Positions 59,056 through 64,000 of a stretch of DNA of 64,000 bases are shown here, piece after piece. Numbering within the stretch: the stretch's first letter is position 1; each line of letters starts with the position of its first letter. Location: NCBI GenBank assembly GCA_905183005.1, contig CAJJDO010000094.1, positions 203,364-267,363 of the forward strand. Direction: 5' to 3'. A program made the position numbers and the translations under genes. Origin of the DNA: Paramecium pentaurelia (taxonomy: Eukaryota; Ciliophora; Oligohymenophorea; Peniculida; Parameciidae). Under the pieces are notes generated by a model. The model saw only the letters and a list, made by a program, of their open reading frames with translations. It did not search any database and was not told where the DNA came from.

Positions 59056-59085
59056 TAGATATAATCAAGTATATAAAATTAAAAA

Positions 59086-60309
59086 TCACATAATTGTAGT
59101 TTAATTTACTGTATCCAAAGTTATTTACAAATCTCTAAGATTTATAACATCATTATTTTCTAAACTAAATATAACTTCATGATTTTAATCATTTATCCTT
59201 ATAAATTTAGTCCCTTCTATTCTGGTTGTTAAACTTGAACCATTTCTTTTATCTTCTTTTGATCCTTTATAACTTTTATCTTTAGGTAAGGAATAATGTT
59301 TATTAGTTTAAATTTAATGAGGAGAACCATTTTTTTAAATCTATTTGAGATCTTAAAATCTTAGATTCAATTTTGGTAAAATTGGTTTTAAAGTAACAGG
59401 TTGAAAATTATCTTTTGAATCAGCTCTCTCATTTTTTTTAATAATGGATCCTAAAGTCTATCTTAATGGATGATTAAGTGGAAGACTGAATTATGATAAT
59501 TGATAAGCAGATTTTATAATATTTTTGGATTCAATTCTTTATTTTAAATGTTCCATTTCAACACCCAAATTATGATAAGCCACAATCAAAATTTATATTC
59601 TTTCTTATTAATTCTTATTCAGATTATTTTAATCAAATTGTCTACTTTTTTATTAACTATTAACTTATTGAGTTGCTTATTCAATTGAATTTTGTTTTTT
59701 AATTAATTCAATATCTATTTATTAGTTTTATTTCAAGAATTATAGTAATAATTCATGTTGTAACATAATAATTGATAAATAAATATGTTATGTAGCCTCT
59801 TCATGTCTTTCTAATGATGAAAGAACAGCACAGAGATTCAGATAGAGTTCAGGAATCTATGTGGATTTTTCATTTCTTATATATTATTACAATTAACTTA
59901 CTTCAATTCAATGGCTAAAGCTTACTGAAGATATGACAGAGCTATTCTTGTCTTTCCTATTTTTCGATAATAACATGCTAAATTACTAAATGTTTGAGCC
60001 TATTTTTATAAATAAATTGATACTTTAAGCTCTGGAACAGAAGATGTTAAAAGTTCAGCCTTTTTAAGGTATTTTAAACTAGACTCAAAATTTTCGACCT
60101 AAAGTGCTATCAATGCCTGCTAATTTAGTAATTTACATAGAATTCTATCATAAGTCAATTTCTAGAGAAGTTTTATTTTTATGATATACTTTTTAATCAT
60201 CTTCACCATACTTTTCGACTCTCTATTAAATACTGGTTTCTATTTGCTAAATAATCCTATCCACATTTCCCTAGTTGATTTTTGTAAGATCAAATTCTTA
60301 TTCTTACAT
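59086..60309 (-). CDS. TPR-repeat protein
   Basis: 389 residues, introns of 28 and 26 nt. TPR-like helix pairs: 'KLLNQQALIALQVENFESSL', 'YLKKAELL', 'TFSNLACYYRKIGKTRIALS', 'YLQQALAIE', 'PELYLNLCAVLSSLERHEEA', 'VAYHNLGVEMEHLK'. This resembles the TTC/'TPR-centric' proteins of ciliates. The C-terminal ~130 residues are basic and disordered. A later ATG at 60266 lies in a different frame and is rejected; the chosen start gives a continuous helix before the first intron. Confidence 0.78.
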
Positions 60310-60517
60310 TAAATATTAAAAATAATTAGTTCTTTTTTCTAATTTTACAAGTTATGATATTGTTTTATATAAGAAATAAATCTAAGAAAACAAAGAAATT
60401 AAATAAATCTTCTGGTGATTTCAATAAAATAATAGAAATTCAGAATATATAAATTAAGTTATTGTTAAGTGGATTAACAAACAAATTTATATAAATTAAA
60501 TTTTAATTAATCCCAAT

Positions 60518-61480
60518 ATGAAAGCAATTTAAATGATGGAGTTGTATAATATGATGAATGTTAAATTATTCATAAAGATATTTAGGATTATAGACATTTA
60601 TTGATTGCCGATTTAAGAAAGTTAGAATTATTTGAAGAAAAATAAATAAGAGGAAGTTTTTGTATTTAAGATAACGTATAGATTATTGTATCTCATATTG
60701 AGAAACAAAATAGTAATGCTCAGAAAAACGAAGAGAAATATCATACTTAACCTATTCGTAGAATTGTTATTGTTAATGATGATTATTTGAAGATTGAATA
60801 AGATACTTAATTGATCAAAGATCTAATTCAAAGTTTGAAAATGAATGAATATAAAGTATATTATTTGAAAACTTCTGTGGAAACATTCTTAGATAAATAT
60901 CCTTTTTATATTTTATCCAAAGTCATATTATAAAATTATGAAAATTTGCATAATAATGAGGATTAATAGAAATTATTGTTCGCTTATTCCCAATTCCCTT
61001 AATAACTTTAAGAGAACAAACTCTATTTAGGAAGTAATTTGAATGCTAATAGTAAAAAGTAATTGGATGCTTTATAAATAAAAACAATTATAGATTTTAA
61101 GACATATGAACCAGATGCTAAATTTTCTGTTTGGAAAAAAGAATAATATAATTATATTAATTATCCTATAAGTGAGGAAGGAGAATAATTAATAGATTTT
61201 TATCAAATTACTGATTTAATTGAATCTTAAAATACACCTATATTATTGTGTTGTCCAGTAATTATGATATATTTAATTATAGGATGGTTATTCAATAACA
61301 AATGTTGTAGCAATAGGATATTTAATGACATTAAAAAAATAGAATTTTAATATTTCATCTTTGAAAGTATTTCAGATAAGAGGAAACACCACAGTGAATA
61401 AAAAACTTTATTGTCAAATATTAACATATGATCCAAAAACTATAGTTAATAAGATAACACAATAACTAGTATAATAATGA
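60518..61480 (+). CDS. rhodanese-like plus DSP-fold pseudophosphatase (MK-STYX-like layout)
   Basis: 303 residues, introns of 26 nt (after codon 14) and 25 nt (61258-61282). Residues ~10-130 look like a rhodanese/CH2 domain: 'NDYRHLLIADLRKLELFEEK', 'IRGSFCIQ', with a long insertion. Residues ~150-300 are a DSP domain: 'QENKLYLGSNLNANSKKQLD', 'IKTIIDFKTYEPD', P-loop region 'TPILLCCPDGYSITNVVAIG', 'YLMTLKKQNF'. In HCx5R the His is Cys and the Arg is Ile, so catalysis is unlikely. The domain order equals that of MKP phosphatases and the dead MK-STYX (STYXL1). N-terminal exon is short and less certain. Confidence 0.78.
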
Positions 61481-61492
61481 TACCATAATTTA

Positions 61493-62065
61493 TCAATTAA
61501 GCATATTTTTTAGTTTAAGCTTGAATTTTTTTAATAAAGGTTCTGTAGTTGTTTTATTTTTTTGAGAAACTGGATTGATTGAAGATAAGAAATTAAAATA
61601 ATCAGTTGATATATGTGTATAATTGCACAATTGACTATTTGATTTCTGAGCAAATAGAATATTCTTCAGACATTTCTATCTATATTGACTTGTTGAGTTT
61701 TTACGAGATGATTTATTTTATGTTGAAATGATGATTCTTTAAAGGACTTTAGAATAATTTGGTTGAGGATTTGGGATTCCTTATTCTACAAATGTACTTT
61801 TATGATGACAACTTTTAGGTCTTGAAATATTAGTAGGAGTTTCAGTAGTTGATTAGCGTACTTATAATTGTAATATTGGTTATTTAAATGTAATAATTCT
61901 TTTTTTTTATTAACTTGTTTTTGCAGGACTTATAGGTACATCCCAAGGTTCTGCAGTAAAATTTGTGTCTATTTATTAAAAGAATTTATTTGTCAATGGC
62001 ATTTGTATAAATTCTCTTAAAGTTGGTTCTATGTTCAATAATTCCAATTAAGGATCTCGAGACAT
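61493..62065 (-). CDS. low-complexity hypothetical protein
   Basis: 190 residues, single exon, start MSRDPQLELLNIEPTLREFI. Ser/Thr/Asn/Gln-rich with basic patches ('SSRKNSTSQYRQKCLKN'); probably disordered and phosphorylated. The N-terminal 60 residues ('NFTAEPWDVPISPAKTS') look like a short linear-motif region. No domain recognised. Stop is 12 bp from the convergent pseudophosphatase stop. Confidence 0.6.
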
Positions 62066-62110
62066 AAATAAGTCAATTAAAATATATATATATTTAATGA
62101 ATAAAAAACT

Positions 62111-62740
62111 TCAATTTAATTTGAAACCTTTTTCATTTGCAAAACGTTCTAAATATTATGGTGCATATTGCATCATCTTCTCTTATCCAACCCATGATGG
62201 TCTTATAAAATGTCCACTTTCTCTTGGTTTCCATTCTACCAAAAATATATATTTATTATTATCCAATTCATCTTTAGCATAAGTTATTATCTTTACTATT
62301 TATTCTTCAGTAAATGCAACTCTACTCCCTCCTTTTTAAAATGATTTTGTAATATTTTTCAATTCTTTATTCAATTCTACTTATTAATTATTTTCTTTTT
62401 TTAAATGATATACAAATTCTTAATTTTCTCTTTATGGAATCATAAAATCAGTTGTTGTTTATCTACATATTTAATCTTCTGTTGTTTTTAATGAATCTAA
62501 TTCTCTTATCTATTCATATTAATCATCATCTTCAATTATCTCCTTCAATAATTCCATATAATAATTCTAATTATTTCTTGCTTCATATTATTCAATCAAA
62601 TCTAAGTAATTGCCTAATTTGTACATTTCTATCCATTAAGTTCTCACTTTATGAGTAGGAGTCTCAAATTCAATCAAATAAAATATAATATTTGGATTTT
62701 TAGCTCTCTTTCCTAATATTCGTTTTGGATATTCACTCAT
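62111..62740 (-). CDS. chromodomain protein, HP1-like two-domain layout
   Basis: 209 residues, single exon. N-terminal chromo-like domain: 'YPKRILGKRAKNPNIIFYLI', 'EFETPTHKVRTQWIEMYKLG', 'YLDLIEQYEAR' (strands, then the C-terminal helix). A charged linker/coiled coil follows, then a second chromo- or chromoshadow-like domain 'IVKIITYAKDELDNNKYIFL', 'VEWKPRESGHFIRPSWVGQ', 'APQYLERFANEKG'. This is the HP1 plan: binding methylated histone H3 and dimerising. Aromatic-cage residues are only partly evident (Y, W, Y), so methyl-lysine binding is unproven. Confidence 0.75.
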
Positions 62741-62844
62741 AATATTCTAAACACATTTTCATGAGAGTGTGTATTTACATCCAAATAAATCCTTAAATTA
62801 TTTTACAATTTATATTATTATTTATTTCCCATTTTCATAATTTT

Positions 62845-62866
62845 ATCAATCAATCAATCAATCAAT
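62845..62866. repeat. ATCA tetranucleotide repeat
   Basis: About 5.5 tandem copies of ATCA in the 159-bp spacer between the divergent chromodomain and MORN genes, within the shared promoter region. Confidence 0.9.
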
Positions 62867-62899
62867 TTCATCTCATTTAAAACTTCTTATTTTTATTTT

Positions 62900-63578
62900 A
62901 TGTATTATAATTATTACTCTCGTATTCATTATGTTTAACCTAATCAACCATAACAATGTTGCAATCCATACATTGTATCACCTAGAATGTCTGTAAAATA
63001 TTCCATACTTATTATTATTAGGTCATTCCAACTTCAATCAAACAAATGAGAGAATCCATCCAAATACCATATAATTAAGATATCATGAAAGCAAGTGCTA
63101 TATTAGAAGTGGGTTAACGAACTCGTAATACTCATTACAAACAACGATTAGAAGGTATTTCTACTCTACTATTATAGAGTTATATCTCAAATATGAAGAT
63201 GGATGTATATATAGGGGTTAAGGAATTCCACCCTCATAAAGACATGGTATGGGTGTATTATTCAATACAGAAAATCAAGAAGTTTATTCTGGAGAATGGT
63301 TCAATAATTTATATGAAGGATTTGGAATATTGATAAATCAATCTCCACATGTTATTAAACATAAAATTGATCCAAAAGATTTAAACACAATTGAAGATGG
63401 TTGGCATGATTATAAAGGTTATTTTAAATAAAATAAAATGCATGGTGAAGGTATACTAACACTTAAAAATGGTCAGAAATTTGAAGGCCATTTTATTAAC
63501 GGTATGATTCATGGAAAAGGACGTTTTTATGGAGATCAAATTGTAGTCGGAAATTGGTATGAAGGTGTTTTAATTTGA
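62900..63578 (+). CDS. MORN-repeat protein
   Basis: 208 residues, introns of 29 and 23 nt. Start MYYNYYSRIHYVQPNQPQQC. The C-terminal half has MORN repeats: 'RHGMGVLFNTENQEVYSGEW', 'NNLYEGFGILI', 'YKGYFKQNKMHGEGILTLKN', 'GQKFEGHFINGMIHGKGRFY'. MORN arrays bind membranes or organise cortical and ciliary scaffolds in ciliates. The tyrosine/proline-rich N-terminus is not a known domain. Confidence 0.88.
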
Positions 63579-64000
63579 TAATTAATATTTTCTATTTTAC
63601 TACTCAAAATTCCTTTAAAACAAATTACAATAATCATCTATAAATCAATTTTTATTTTTTTTATATATTTTTAACTTAAAATATTCTTTAAATGATATTA
63701 TGAATCCATATTTTTTATTATTTAAATTAAAAATAGATCTAACTCATATTTGTAATTAAGAAAATTATTTTTATTTATTAATATACTATATATCATAATA
63801 TAATTTTTTTTAAGAAATGAAATAGATATTCGAAAAGCTATGACTTCTTTAAAAAATTGTTATTTCCTAGATTAAATTTTATTATTACTCTTTGGTAATA
63901 ATAATCAAAGACAATAATCTTATGTAACTTTGATTTGATATGGTCTAGATTATATAGTAATGATATCTAAACTTTTGGAGATATATATTAAGAATTATAG
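63579..64000. other. window end, no confident gene
   Basis: 422 bp, AT-rich. A short plus-strand frame begins at ATG ~63839 (MTSLKNCYFLDQILLLL) and could be a first exon continuing past the window, with a GT...AG candidate starting at ~63923, but splicing does not give an obvious open continuation. Not called. Confidence 0.35.

Noticed and set aside
60264..60266. ATG at 60266 as start of the TPR gene
   Set aside because: It is in a frame that requires translating an AT-rich GT...AG intron; the start at 60309 gives continuous helical sequence and correct phase.
62845..62866. ATCA repeat as a telomere or array element
   Set aside because: Ciliate telomere repeats are G-rich (G4T2/G3T3 type); this is a simple tetranucleotide run in a spacer.
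63839..64000. Partial gene at the right edge
   Set aside because: Only ~27 convincing codons and no clear splice continuation before the window ends.
1..64000. CRISPR arrays, insertion sequences or bacterial-type operons
   Set aside because: No regularly spaced repeats, no transposase motifs, no Shine-Dalgarno pattern; gene structure is ciliate nuclear.

Overview
The window is macronuclear-type ciliate DNA, most like Paramecium. Long frames stay open only when TAA and TAG are read as glutamine and TGA is the sole stop. Introns are tiny (19-34 nt, GT...AG), spacers are very short, the sequence is strongly AT-rich, and conserved eukaryotic families read cleanly once this code and these introns are applied. 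Every multi-exon model below was checked so that exon length minus introns is a multiple of three. Coordinates give the whole span from start to TGA, introns included.

Layout: I can support 41 protein-coding loci (one cut by the left edge). 1-13.4 kb: a coiled-coil end fragment, a WD40-like protein overlapping the next gene by 4 nt, GPI mannosyltransferase PIG-B, a RhoGAP with a Sec14-like N-terminus, a macrodomain protein, a two-membrane-segment protein, a YANK/STK32-like kinase, a longin R-SNARE and a B-box protein. 13.8-32 kb: a ChAPs/exomer-like TPR protein, a predicted pseudokinase, a p28-type dynein-light-chain/coiled-coil/EF-hand protein, an ANP32-like protein, an AGC kinase, the AP-1 mu subunit, a kinase with a glutamine/asparagine-rich tail and a long coiled-coil protein. 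32-43 kb: TVP23, a secreted endoglycoceramidase-like GH5 enzyme, a Dna2-like protein with an intact-looking nuclease half but a broken, truncated helicase half, a cysteine-rich small protein, an ER-type 2-Cys peroxiredoxin and a large repeat-rich protein. 43-50.1 kb: one 2344-residue TRANK1-like SF1 helicase. 50.6-63.6 kb: coiled-coil proteins, two dual-specificity-phosphatase-fold proteins that both lack the catalytic arginine, a kinesin, eEF1B, a TPR protein, a chromodomain (HP1-like) protein and a MORN-repeat protein.

There is no operon logic. Genes sit on both strands at random, but packing is extreme: start codons of divergent pairs are 11, 17 and 25 nt apart, and stops of convergent pairs are 1 to 25 nt apart or overlap. 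Functional themes are membrane traffic (PIG-B, R-SNARE, AP-1 mu, TVP23, ChAPs), cilia/cytoskeleton (p28-like, kinesin, several coiled-coil proteins) and signalling (four kinase-fold genes, two phosphatase-fold genes, one RhoGAP). The most unusual set is three catalytic folds that have lost catalytic residues (kinase 16.8-18.3 kb, phosphatases 52.9-53.8 and 60.5-61.5 kb) plus the helicase-dead Dna2 relative at 35.1-37.6 kb. No transposon, CRISPR array, rRNA or intact tRNA was seen.
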